Origin: Ophiocordyceps camponoti-saundersi (nom. inval.)
Lineage: Eukaryota; Ascomycota; Sordariomycetes; Hypocreales; Ophiocordycipitaceae
Assembly (NCBI GenBank): GCA_003339415.1
Contig: PDHQ01000360.1
Coordinates: 1-31,850 of the forward strand
DNA length: 31,850 nucleotides
Direction: 5' to 3'
In this document: positions 21,787 to 31,850 of the stretch, in pieces
Position numbering within the stretch: the first letter of the stretch is position 1
Layout: every line of letters starts with the position of its first letter
Notes under the pieces: model-generated
What the model was told of the DNA's origin: nothing
Database searches by the model: none
Seen by the model: only the letters and a program-made list of their open reading frames with translations
Program-made: the position numbers and the translations under genes

Positions 21787-22400
21787 ATAAATCTAATAAA
21801 GCGTATAAGCTTTTAATTAGCTAGTTATTATAATTATATAAAAGCTTAATATAAGTGCTATAAAATAAGTAAAGCTAAAAGTAAAGTTAAAAGTAAAGTT
21901 AAAGCTTAGGAGCTAACTAAGTTATAAATTTATTTAAATAAGTTTTATATAATAGCTATAAAAATAGCTAGATATATTAGTAAAAAAAGATAATTAAGTA
22001 GCTTTTAAGTAAATATAAAGCGAAGTAAAATATAGTAAAGTTTAAAGCTAGCTAATAATAAATAATAAAAGTAACTTTAAGCTTACTTATATTATACTTA
22101 AAGGCGGAATAAGATATTAAAGCTTCGACTTATTATAATAATAATATTAACTAAGGCTAGCGCTTTAATAAAAGTAGCCGCTTTAATAGCTACTTTATTT
22201 ACTTTCTTTATAGCTAAAATTATTAATTCTCTTTTTTAAGAATTATATATATTAATCTTATTATATTTTAAAATATTTATTATAAGTAAAGAGATAATTA
22301 TTTAAGTAAGTAAAGTAAAAAGCAAAGCGGTAAAAAAAGTAATAGTAAAAATAATAGCGGTAATTATAATAATAGTAATAATAAAAATAAATACTACCGC
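21787..22400. other. Unassigned AT-rich repeat with low-complexity tract
   Basis: No intact frame. From about 22300 the sequence becomes an imperfect trinucleotide tract (GTA, GCG and AAA units) that continues after copy R2. In one frame it would have coded an Ala/Thr/Lys-rich segment. This is the host into which R2 inserted. Confidence 0.4.
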
Positions 22401-22415
22401 TAAAGTAAAGGCGGA
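22401..22415 (+). repeat. Left target duplication of copy R2
   Basis: TAAAGTAAAGGCGGA, exactly repeated at 24283-24297. Confidence 0.85.
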
Positions 22416-24282
22416 TAACTTTTATATATTTTATAAACTCTACGCTTATAATAACGTAAATATAAACTTTATATTCTTATATTATAAGCGGACTTTACTT
22501 CTTTTATTACCTTATAATAATAGCTTACCGCGCTTAAAGTAACTTTAAAAAGGAGGGCAATATTATATAAGTTAATTATAACTATAAAAATTTTTTACTT
22601 AAAATATAGCTTTACTTTAAATTATAATAATTTTAAACTTAAAAGTTTACTATACTTATTACCTTATTAAAAGCTAAGGTAAATATTAATAAGATTATTT
22701 TAAGAGATATTTTTATTTTTATATAAGTAATTATTAAATAAGTAGCGGAGTCTAAGAGGGTTCGAGGAGGCGCCCCCTTTATTTTAATTTTATTAGTAAA
22801 TAATATTTTTTTAGCTATTATAGCTATAGTTTCCTTTCTTTTTTATAGCTTCGGGGGGAGTAAAATTCCTCTAATATAAGCTATAATTATAGCTAAAGCG
22901 CTAAAGAAAACTATTAAAAAGTAAGTTCCTAAGTAATATAAATAATAGCTTATAATTCGCTTTAACTTTATAGCTACTTTACTTTAAATTTAAGGCTTTA
23001 AAGTAATTATAATAAATATTAATTATAAATTTTATAAGTAAGGCTAAGCTTTTATAATAAGGAAACTACTTAATAGCGATATTATAATAATATTTTAAAA
23101 TACTATTTATAAGCTTTAATTTAATTTAAAATAGCTTTATATTACTTTTAGAGAAAAAGTACGCTTAATTAGCGAAAATTATACTTTTATTATAAAAAGA
23201 GTATTAATATAAGCTTTATAATAAAATAATAAGGAAGCTTTTTAGAAAAAGATTAAATTATTAAATAAAGTTCTAATAATATAACTATATATAAAGAAAT
23301 ATTATTTTAAAACTTAATAAAATTCCCTAATAAGTATTATTAATAATATAATAAATATAAATTAAATTTATAAGAAAAATATAATAAGATAAATAAAGAT
23401 TTTTAATACTAAACTATATATACTAAAAGTTTAACCTTTATAATATTTTAAATATTACTAATTTAAATATATTACTAAATATTATATAATAAAGCTATAA
23501 TATAATAAATATTTTATTATTTTATATATAAAAAGTAAATTTACTTATTTTATAATTTATAAGAAAAGACTATATTATTATTTTTTTATTAAAAGTTTTA
23601 CCTTAAGTAAAGTTAATTTTACTTTAAGATAAGAGCGGTATAAGACTAGGTAAAAAATATATACGCTATTTAACCTTAAAAGTTTATAAACTAAAATTTT
23701 ATATATACCGCCTCTCTTCCCCTTTTAGCGCTAACTAGAAACTAATAATAGCTAAGGTAAAAACGCTAAAAAGCGAATATAATAATACCCCCTTCTTTAA
23801 CTTTAACTTTATACTTATTTATAGCTTCGCTATAATAATCTAGCTATTTTTTAAAACTAGCTATTATAAAGTTTATTATAAGATAATAAAACTTTTATAT
23901 ATACTTAAGCTATACTAATAAGGCTTTAATTAATTATATTATTAAGGCTATTTTAATTAAATATAAGGATTTAATTTATAATAATAATAATAGCTAAAAA
24001 GATAAGTAAGCTATATAAATTTTATATTAAACTTAGTTTACGCGTACTTTTACTATTATAGAGTTTACTTTAAGGGAAATATTAGCTTTTAAATTACTAG
24101 TTAATACGTAACTTATTAAATATATAAAGTACCGGGTATAGGCGGGGTCTAACCTTAAGCTAAGGTAATACTTAAAAGGAGGGTTTTATTTTAAGTTCTT
24201 TAGTTTTTCCCCCTCTAAAAATATATATAAAATAGTTTTAAGCTATATAAAGTATACTAGTATATAAATATTATTATTATTA
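22416..24282 (+). mobile_element. 1.87-kb repeat family, copy R2, full length
   Basis: This 1867-bp copy is bounded by an exact 15-bp target duplication. It begins AACTTTTATATATTTTATAA and ends with a TATAAA(TATT)ATTATTAT tail. It shares its whole length with R4 (25266-27129) and, inverted, with 29380-31250. The first half has a degenerate plus-strand frame of about 215 codons (about 22680-23330). The second half has no frame and holds an internal palindrome near 23605. Constant length, a 15-bp duplication and a simple-sequence tail suggest a non-autonomous retroposon mobilised by a LINE. Confidence 0.8.
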
Positions 24283-24297
24283 TAAAGTAAAGGCGGA
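24283..24297 (+). repeat. Right target duplication of copy R2
   Basis: TAAAGTAAAGGCGGA, identical to 22401-22415. Confidence 0.85.
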
Positions 24298-24404
24298 GGT
24301 AATAATAATAGTAAACTCGAGGCTAGAAGTAATAGCAGAGGTAATAGCGAAGCTAAAAGCGGTAAGGGTAAAAAAGCTTATAATAATAATAATAATAATA
24401 ATAT
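24298..24404. repeat. Imperfect trinucleotide tract
   Basis: Continuation of the low-complexity tract interrupted by R2. It ends in a run of about eight ATA units, the site where the next repeat copy begins. Confidence 0.5.
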
Positions 24405-25265
24405 AACTTTTATATATTTTATAAACTTTATACTTATAATAACGCGGATATAAACTTTTTATTTTTATATTATAAATAAACTCTTTATTATTTTATAATA
24501 ATAGCTAGCTACGCTTAAAGTAACTTTAAAAGGAAGAGCGATACTATATAAGTTAATTATAATTAAAAATATTTTTTACTTAAAATATAACTTTACTCTA
24601 AATTATAATAATCTTAAACTTTAAAGTTTATTATATTTATTATTTTATTAAAAGCTAAAATAATTATTAATAAGATTATTTTAGAAGATATTTTTATTTT
24701 TATATAAGTAATTATTAAATAAGTAGTAAAGTTTAAAAAGGTTTAGGAAGGCGCCCCCCTTACTCTAACTTTATTATTTAATAATATCTTCTTAGCTATT
24801 ATAGCCGCGGTTTTTTTTTATAGCTTTAGGGGAAGTAGAATTTCTCTAACATAAGCTATAATTATAATTAAAGCGCTAAAAAGATTATCGAAAAGTAAAT
24901 TTCTAAATAATATAAGTAATAACTTATAATTTATTTTAACTTTATCGCTATTTTACTTTAAGTTTAAAGCTTTAAAGCGATTATAATAAATATTAATTAT
25001 AAATTTTATAAGTAAAGCTAAGCTTTTATAATAAGGAAATTACTTAATAGTAATATTACGGTAATATTTTAAAATATTATTTATAAGCTTTAATTTAATT
25101 TAAAGTAGCTTTATATTATTTTTAGAAAAAAAGTATACTTAATTAATAAAGATTATATTTTTATTATAAAAAGGGTATTAGTATAAGCTTTATAATAAAG
25201 TAGTAAGAAAGCTTTTAAGAAAAAAATTAAATTATTAAATAAAATTTTAATAATATAATTATATA
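24405..25265 (+). mobile_element. 1.87-kb repeat family, copy R3/R5, first part
   Basis: Starts with the family 5' end (AACTTTTATATATTTTATAA) and runs for 0.86 kb until it is cut by copy R4. The element resumes at 27130-28040 and, after the LTR element, at 31716. The three parts sum to about 1.84 kb, close to the family length. Confidence 0.75.
25250..25265 (+). repeat. Left target duplication of copy R4
   Basis: ATAATATAATTATATA, repeated exactly at 27130-27145. It lies inside the older copy. Confidence 0.75.
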
Positions 25266-27129
25266 AACTTTATTTATATACTTTACAGACTCCGCGCTTA
25301 TAGTAACGCGGATATAAACTTCTTATTCTTATATTATAAGCAGACTCCGCTCCTTTTATTACCTTAAGGTAATAGCTAGCTATACTTAAAATAACTTTAA
25401 AAGGGAGGGTAACGTTATATAAGTTAATTATAACTGCGAAAATCTTTTACTTAAAATATAGCTTTATTTTAAATTATAATAATCTTAAACTTAAAAGTTT
25501 ACTATATTTATTACCTTATTAAAAGCTAAAGTAAATATTAGTAAGATTATTTTAAAAAACGCTTTTATCTTTATATAAGTAATTATTAAATAAATAGCGG
25601 AGTTTAAGAGGGTTTAGGGAGGTGCCCCCCTTACTCTAATTTTATTAGTTAATAATATCTCCTTAGCTATTATAGCCGCGGTTTCCTCTTTTTTTATAGC
25701 TTTAAGGGTAGCGGAATTTTTCTAATATAAGCTATAATTATAGCTAGAGCGCTAGAGAAAACTATCGAAAAATAAGTTCCTAAGTAATATAAGTAATAGC
25801 TTATAATATATTCTAATTTTATAGCTATTTTACTCTAAGTTTAAAGCTTTAAGGTAATTATAATAAATACTAACTATAAGTTTTATAAATAAAGCTAAGC
25901 TTTTATAATAAGGAAATTACTTAGCAGCGATATTATAATAATATTCTAAGATATTATTTATAAGCTTTAGTTTAATTTAAGATAGCTTTATATTATTTTC
26001 GGAGAAAAGCTATACTTAACTAGCGGAGGTTATACTCTTATTATAAAAAGGGTGCTAGCGTAAGCCTTATAATAAGGTAATAAGAAAGCTTTTTAGAAGG
26101 AGATTAAGTTATTAAATAAGGTTTTAGTAATATAATTATATATAAAGAGATATTATTCTAAAACTTAGTAAAGTTTTTTAATAATTATTATTAATAGTAT
26201 AGCGGATATAAATTAAATTTATAATAGAAATATAATAATATAAGCGGAGATTTTTAATATTAAACTATATATACTAAAAGTCTAACTTTAATAATATTTT
26301 AAATATTAATAACTTTAATATATTATTAAATATTATATAATAAAGCTATAATATAGTAAATATTTTACTATTTTATATATAAAAGGTAAGTTTACTTACT
26401 TTATAGCTTATAAAAAGAGATTATATTATTACCTTTTTATTAAAAGTTTTACCTTAAGTAAAGTTAATTTTACCTTAAAATAAGAGTAATATAAGACTAA
26501 GTAAAAGACGCGTATATTACTTAATTTTAAAAGATTATAAACTAGAACTTTATATATATTACCTTTTCTCCTCCTCTTATAGCGCTAATTAGAAACTAAT
26601 AATAGCTAAGGCGGAAACGCTTAAAAGCGAATATAATAATACCTCCTTTTTTAACTTTAATTTTCTATTTATTTATCGCTTTATTATAATAATCTAACTA
26701 TTTTTCGAGATTAGCTATTATAAGGTTTATTATAAGATAATAAAACTTTTATATATTCTTAAGCTATATTAATAAAGCCTTAATAAATTAGATTATTAAA
26801 GCTATTTTAATTAAATATAAAAATTTAGTTTATAATAATAATAATAGCTAAGAGGATAAGTAAGCTATATAAACTTTATATTAAACTTAGTTTACGTATA
26901 CTCTTATTACCGTAAAGTCCGCTTTAAAGGAAATATTAGCTTTTAAATTATTAGTTAATACTTAACTTATTAAATATATATAGTACTAGGTATAGGCGGG
27001 GTCTAACTTAAAGCTAAGGTAACGCTTAAGGGGAGGGTTTTACTCTAAGTTCTCTAGTTTTTCCCCCTTTTAAAATATATATAAGATAGTTCTAGGCTAT
27101 ATAAAGTATTAAGCGTATAAATTATTATT
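25266..27129 (+). mobile_element. 1.87-kb repeat family, copy R4, full length
   Basis: This 1864-bp copy is inserted into the middle of copy R3/R5, flanked by a 16-bp duplication. It begins AACTTTATTTATATACTTTA and ends TATAAATTATTATTA. It keeps more G and C than its neighbours, such as GACTCCGCGC near its start, consistent with a later insertion. It has the same degenerate first-half frame and the internal palindrome near 26455. Confidence 0.8.
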
Positions 27130-28040
27130 ATAATATAATTATATATAAAAAGATATTATTTTAATATTAAATAAAATTTCTTAATAATTATTATTAATAA
27201 TATAATAGATATAAATTAAATTTATAATAAAAATATATTCATATAAGTAAAGATTTTTAATATTAAATTATATATAATTAAAGTTTAACTTTATTAATAT
27301 TTTAAATATTATTAATTTAAATATATTATTAAATATTATATAATAAAGTTATAATATAATAAATATTTTACTATTTTATATATAAAAAATAAGTCTACTT
27401 ACCTTATAGCTTATAGGAAAAGATTATATTATTACTTTTTTTTATTAAAAATCTTACCTTAAGTAAAATTAATTTTACTTTAAAATAAAAGCGGTATAAG
27501 ACTAAGTAAAGGATATATATACTATCTAACTTTAAAAGTTTATAAACTAAAATTTTATATATATTACCTTTTTTTTTCTTTAGCGTTAACTAGAAATTAA
27601 TAATAGCTAGGGCGGAAACGCTAAAAAGCGAATATAATAATACTTTTTTCTTTAACTTTAACTTTATATTTATTTATAGCTTTATTATAATATTTTAGCT
27701 ATTTTTTAAAATTAGCTATTATAAGGTTTATTATAAAAAAATAAAACTTTTATATATTTTTAAGCTATATTAATAAAGCTTTAATTAATTAAATTATTAA
27801 AGCTATTTTAATTAAATATAAGAATTTAATTTATAAAAATAATAATAGCTAAGAAGATAAGTAAATTATATAAACTTTATACTAAACTTAGTTTATATAT
27901 ATTTTTATTACTATAAAGTCCGCTTTAAAGGAAATATTAGCTTTTAACTTATTAATTAATACTTAACTTATTAAATATATAAAATACTAAATATAAGCGG
28001 GGTCCGACCTAAAGCTAAAGTAACGCTTAAGAGGAGGGTT
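27130..28040 (+). mobile_element. 1.87-kb repeat family, copy R3/R5, second part
   Basis: It resumes exactly where the 24405-25265 part stops and continues to GAGGAGGGTT at 28031-28040, where the short LTR element cuts it. The remaining 3' end follows at 31716. Confidence 0.75.
28036..28040 (+). repeat. Left target duplication of the short LTR element
   Basis: GGGTT here and AGGTT at 31716-31720: a 5-bp duplication with one G-to-A difference. The uninterrupted copies read GAGGGTTTTACT across this point. Confidence 0.65.
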
Positions 28041-28252
28041 TATAAGGGATTAGTTTATAACTAATCGTGGCTAGATAAGGGGGATTATAGCGGATATATT
28101 TAGGTCTTCCTAATAGCGCTTAGTTATCGCGCGGGGTATATAGCTAGCTTAGGAGGGGGGCTTCTCTCCCCTCTCCTTCCTCTCTTTAATAGCTTTAATT
28201 ATAACTCCTTTTTAGCTTACTTTAATATCGTACTCTTAGTAAGATTATTATA
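28041..28252 (+). repeat. 5' LTR of the short LTR element (212 bp)
   Basis: Starts TATAAGGGATTAG and ends GATTATTATA. It aligns without gaps with 31504-31715. Both ends are TA, as expected from RIP of TG...CA. Differences are transitions in both directions. Confidence 0.85.
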
Positions 28253-29364
28253 TTAATTAAAGCTCCTCTTACTATAAACTAAATATAAAAGTAAAATTAT
28301 TATAAAATAACGCTATTAAATTTTACCCGCGCTTAAGCTTTTACTTACTCGCTTTAGCTTAAACTTATAATTAGCTATTATATATACGAAATTTACTATT
28401 AATAGAGTAATAATTAAGGAGCTTAAGGCCTAATTTTATTATATTTTTTCCTATCTTAGCACTTTCTAGTAAATATTCCTATTATATATTTCTTCGGTTA
28501 TTAACTTTTTAAATTAGCTTAATATTTTCTTAGTATATATTTTTAAGCTTTTAGGAGAAAGCTATAAAAAACGCCGTATAAGTTTAAACTTAGTTAGGAT
28601 ATATTAAGGGCTATCTAAGCTCCTTAGAGAATATATTATAAGGTAGGAGTTTTCCCTTTTTAAGGCTAGGCTATTATATTAATCTAATTATACTAAGATT
28701 ATTCTGCTCTTATCTAAGCTACGTAAGGAGCTATAAGAGCGCTTAGATTATAAAAACTAGCTTATAATATATATAGCTTTTACTAGCTTTCTCCGGGGCT
28801 TTAATAAAGTATTTAGTTCCGAGAATATTCCTAATACGCTAGTTAATTTACCGCCCCCTTTTTTTACTAACCTAATAGATATTTTATTTATATAATTTTA
28901 TTTTAGTATTACTAAGCGCTAGTATTATTATTAATATAATTAGATTAGTTATTTTAAATATAATTATTTAAAATTTTATAAGTAAATAAAGATATTAGAG
29001 TTAGGGCTTTTTATAAGCGGAGCGGGGTAATTAGAGCCTTAAAGGTAAATTTAGAGTATTTTAATTAAGAGGATAATAAGTAAGGAGAGATAAGTATACG
29101 CTAGATATTATAGCTTAAGTAATTTTTAGCTTTATTATGTTACCTTATATAAGAATAGTCTGCGCGCAGCTTAAGCGTATAGATTTATTAGTAAGTATAT
29201 ATTATAATTATATTACGCCCCGGCTTATAAACTAGCTCTAGCAGTATATAGTAATAAGTATATAACTAGCTTTATTATTTATTATAATTAAAGTATTCTC
29301 TAAGCTTCTTATAACTAATATAATACTACTTAGTTTTATACGCTAATTATATAAGTAAGTTTTT
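28253..29364 (+). other. Internal region of the short LTR element, left part
   Basis: About 1.1 kb of mutated DNA with moderate GC. Frames on both strands are broken and none matches a retroelement domain I know. The palindrome CTGCGCGCAG at about 29160-29170 stands out. It may once have held a gag-like frame. Confidence 0.4.
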
Positions 29365-29379
29365 ATTATTAATATATAA
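29365..29379 (+). repeat. Left target duplication of copy F2
   Basis: ATTATTAATATATAA, repeated exactly at 31251-31265. Confidence 0.75.
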
Positions 29380-31250
29380 TAATAATATTTATACGCTAAT
29401 ATACTTAATATAGCTTAGAACTATCTTATATATATTCTAAGAGTAGGAAAAACCGGAGAACTTAGAGTAAAACTCTCCCTTTAAGCGTTACCTCGGTTTT
29501 AGGCCGGACTAAGTCCGCACCTAGCACTCTATACCTTAAATAAGTCTAGTAATAATAAGTAATTAGAAAGCTAATACTTCCTCCGGAGCGGAGTTCGTAA
29601 TAGTAAGAGTATATATAATCTAAGTTTAGTATAAAATCCGTATAGCTATTTATTTTCTTAAACGTTATTATTATTATAAACTAAATCTCTATACTTAATT
29701 ATAATATTTTAAATAATCTATTTAATTAAGGCTTTATTAATATAATTAAGAAATATATAAAGGTTTTATTAGCTTATAATAAACCTTATAATAGCTAATT
29801 TTAAAAAGCGGCTTAATTATTATAGCGGAGTTATAAATAAGTTCGGAAAAGGGGTTAAAGGCGAAGCTATTATATTCGCTTTTTAGCGTTTCCGCCCTAG
29901 CTATTATTAAACTCTAATTAGCGCTAAAAGGGGTAAAAGGGTAATATATATAAAATTCTAGTTTATAAATCTTTAAAATTAGGAAATATAAGTATCCTTC
30001 GCTTAATCTTACGCCGCTTTTATCTTAAGGTAAAGTTAACTTTACTTAAAATAAGTCCCTTAATAAAAAAGGTAATAATATAATCTCTTTCTATACGCTA
30101 TAAGGTAAGCTAACTCGCCCTCCGCGTATAGAGAGGCGGAGTACTAGCTATATTATAGCTTTACTATATAATATTTAGTAATATATTTAAGCTAGTAATA
30201 TTTAAAATATTATTAAAGTTAGACTTCTAGCTTATAAAATTCTATATTAAAAATCTTCGCTTATATTATTATACTTTTATTATAAATCTAGTTTATATTT
30301 ATAACGCTATTAATAATAATTATAAAAAAGCTCCGCTAAGTCCTTAAATAATATTTTTTTATATATAATTATATTATTAAAACCTTATTTAATAACTTAA
30401 TCTTTTTTTAAAAAGCTTCCTTACCGCCTTATTATAAAGCTTACGCTAGCACCTCTTTTATAATAAAAATATAACCTTTACTAGTAAAGCGTACCTTTTC
30501 TCCGAAAGTAGTATAAAGCTACTTTAAATTAAACTAAAGCTTATAAATAGTATCTTAAAATATTATTATAATATTATTACTAAGTAATTTCTTTACTATA
30601 AGGGCTTAGCTTTACCTATAAAGTCCGCGGTTAACGCTTATTATAGTTACCTTAAAGCTTTAAACTTAAAGTAAAGTAATAATAAAGTTAAAATAAATTA
30701 TAAGCTAATACTTATATTACTTAGGAACTTATTTTTTAATAGTTTTCTCTAGCGCTTTAGCTATAATTATAGCTTATATTAAAAAAGTTCTACTCCCCCT
30801 AAAGCTATAAAAAAGAGAGGAAACCGTAGCTATAATAGCTAAGAAAATATTACTAATCGATAGAGTTAGAGTAAGGGGGGCGCCTCCCCGGACCCTCTCG
30901 GACTCTACTATTTATTTAATAATTACCTATACGGAGATTAAGGCGTTCCCTAAAATAATCTTACTAATACTTACCTTAGCTTTTAATAAAGTAAAAAGTA
31001 TAATAAATTTTTAAGTTTAAATTTATTATAATTTAAAATAAAGCTATATTTTAGGTAAAAAATTTTTATAGTTATAATTAACTTATATAGCGTTACCCTC
31101 CCCCCCGGAGTTACTCCGGGCGCGGCTTAAGGCTATCGCTATAAGGTAACGGAAAAAGCGGAGTCCGCTTATAATATAAAAATAAGAGGTCCGTATCCGC
31201 GTCGCTATAAGCGCGGGATCCGTAGAATATATAAGAGTTATTTTATATAT
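29380..31250 (-). mobile_element. 1.87-kb repeat family, copy F2, full length
   Basis: This 1871-bp copy in inverted orientation lies inside the short LTR element and is flanked by an exact 15-bp duplication. It is the least AT-rich copy, so its degenerate frame is best seen here: on the minus strand from about 30976 to 30330, about 215 codons with only TAA and TAG stops. Short readable pieces include APLTLTLSISNIFLAIIA, FRGSRTFL and FGEKVRFTSKGYIF. I do not recognise the protein. The second half is noncoding and contains the palindrome near 30030-30050. Confidence 0.8.
30330..30976 (-). pseudogene. Degenerate frame of the 1.87-kb family, unknown product
   Basis: In copy F2 one frame stays readable for about 215 codons, and its stops are only TAA and TAG at places that fit mutated CAA, CAG or TGG. 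The same frame can be followed in the plus-strand copies (for example about 22680-23330). No catalytic motif of a reverse transcriptase, DDE transposase or tyrosine recombinase is visible. It could be a small ORF1-type protein or host sequence captured by a non-autonomous element. Start and end are uncertain. Confidence 0.45.
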
Positions 31251-31503
31251 ATTATTAATATATAAGTTTATTAATTCTTACCTTAAGCGGTATTATAATT
31301 TTAAGCTTATTAGAATCTTTCTTATAAGAATTAGGGTTTAATTCCTTAAGCTATAAAAAAGCTTTTCCGCCCTTTTATCCTTATCTTTATAGAGGCTATT
31401 AGGCTATTAGCTAGGGTTTATATAAAGTATCTTGTTAGTATAGTAGTATATAACTTTTCCGTCCTACGCTTTTATTTTTTTAGCTAGCCTAAAGAGGGGG
31501 CTA
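31251..31503 (+). other. Internal region of the short LTR element, right part
   Basis: Begins with the right target duplication of F2 (31251-31265) and ends with the purine tract AAAGAGGGGG (31491-31500) before the 3' LTR. No gene. Confidence 0.55.
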
Positions 31504-31715
31504 TATAAGGGATTAGTTTATAACTAATTATAGCTAAATAGGGGGGATTATAGCGGATATATTTAGGTCTTCCCGATAGCGCTTAGTTATCGCGCGAGGT
31601 ATATAGTTAGTATAGGAGGGGGGCTTCTCTCCCCTCTCCTTCCTCTTTTCGATAGCTTTAATTATAACTTCTTTTTAGCTTACTTTAGTATCGCACTCTT
31701 AGTAAGACTATTATA
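31504..31715 (+). repeat. 3' LTR of the short LTR element (212 bp)
   Basis: Gap-free partner of 28041-28252, ending GACTATTATA and followed by the 5-bp duplication AGGTT. Confidence 0.85.
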
Positions 31716-31800
31716 AGGTTTTACTTTAGCTTTTTCGGTTTTTCCCCCTTTTAAAATATATATAAAATAGTTCTAAGCTATATAAAGTATATTAGTATAT
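31716..31800 (+). mobile_element. 1.87-kb repeat family, copy R3/R5, last part
   Basis: Contains the family 3' end (CCCCCTTTTAAAATATATAT, then CTATATAAAGTATATTAG) and completes the copy interrupted at 28040. Confidence 0.75.
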
Positions 31801-31801
31801 A

Positions 31802-31850
<49 letters not shown>
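31801..31850 (+). repeat. (AAT)n tail or microsatellite at the window edge
   Basis: About 16 perfect AAT units run to the end of the window, directly after the 3' end of copy R3/R5. Its true length cannot be seen. Confidence 0.9.

Larger units (their letters stand above)
28041..31715. mobile_element. Short LTR retroelement, no recognised pol
   Basis: Two 212-bp LTRs (28041-28252 and 31504-31715) and a 5-bp target duplication define the element. Orientation follows from a purine tract, AAAGAGGGGG at 31491-31500, three bases before the right LTR, so it reads on the plus strand. Its inner part is interrupted by copy F2 (29380-31250). Without F2 the whole element is only about 1.8 kb, with about 1.36 kb between LTRs. 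I found no protease, integrase or reverse transcriptase, so it is either non-autonomous or internally deleted. Confidence 0.75.

Noticed and set aside
20085..28040. Tandem array or satellite of the 1.87-kb unit
   Set aside because: Each junction has its own different target duplication, so the copies are separate insertions, not tandem duplication. The spacing is also not CRISPR-like.
31801..31850. Telomere repeat at the window end
   Set aside because: AAT units are a simple microsatellite; fungal telomeres are usually TTAGGG-type.

Overview
The window looks like nuclear DNA from a filamentous ascomycete (Pezizomycotina). It is a long AT-rich, repeat-filled block with the signature of repeat-induced point mutation (RIP): the dinucleotides CA and TG are almost absent outside one short island, and repeat copies differ mainly by C-to-T and G-to-A changes. 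Species cannot be named from the sequence.

Layout. 1-5442: AT-rich repeats, with a foldback cluster (about 185-370), a 1.87-kb repeat copy that carries a small inverted-repeat insertion (492-2526), an unassigned stretch, and a RIP-altered tRNA-like sequence (5120-5200). 5443-18650: one Ty1/copia retrotransposon with 164-bp LTRs. It is split by a 7.3-kb insertion (9474-16766) flanked by a 13-bp target duplication and carrying a Tad/jockey-like LINE on the minus strand. Removing the insertion rejoins copia integrase with copia reverse transcriptase and RNase H. 18651 to about 19795: an unmutated island of about 1.1 kb with one intact gene, autophagy ATG8, on the minus strand in three exons. 20085-31850: several copies of the 1.87-kb repeat and a short LTR element (28041-31715), nested in an order that can be read from target-site duplications.

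How the parts relate. The only gene that looks functional is atg8. It would encode a 118-residue ubiquitin-like protein ending in Phe-Gly-Leu-Ala, the usual Atg4-processed form that is conjugated to phosphatidylethanolamine on autophagosome membranes. Every other coding sequence is a relic with many stop codons. The copia 3' LTR ends 291 bp past the atg8 stop and is far less mutated than its 5' partner 13 kb away.

The best candidate for something undescribed is the 1.87-kb repeat family: constant length, 14-16 bp target duplications, an (AAT)n-type tail, a conserved internal palindrome, and a degenerate frame of about 215 codons that I do not recognise.
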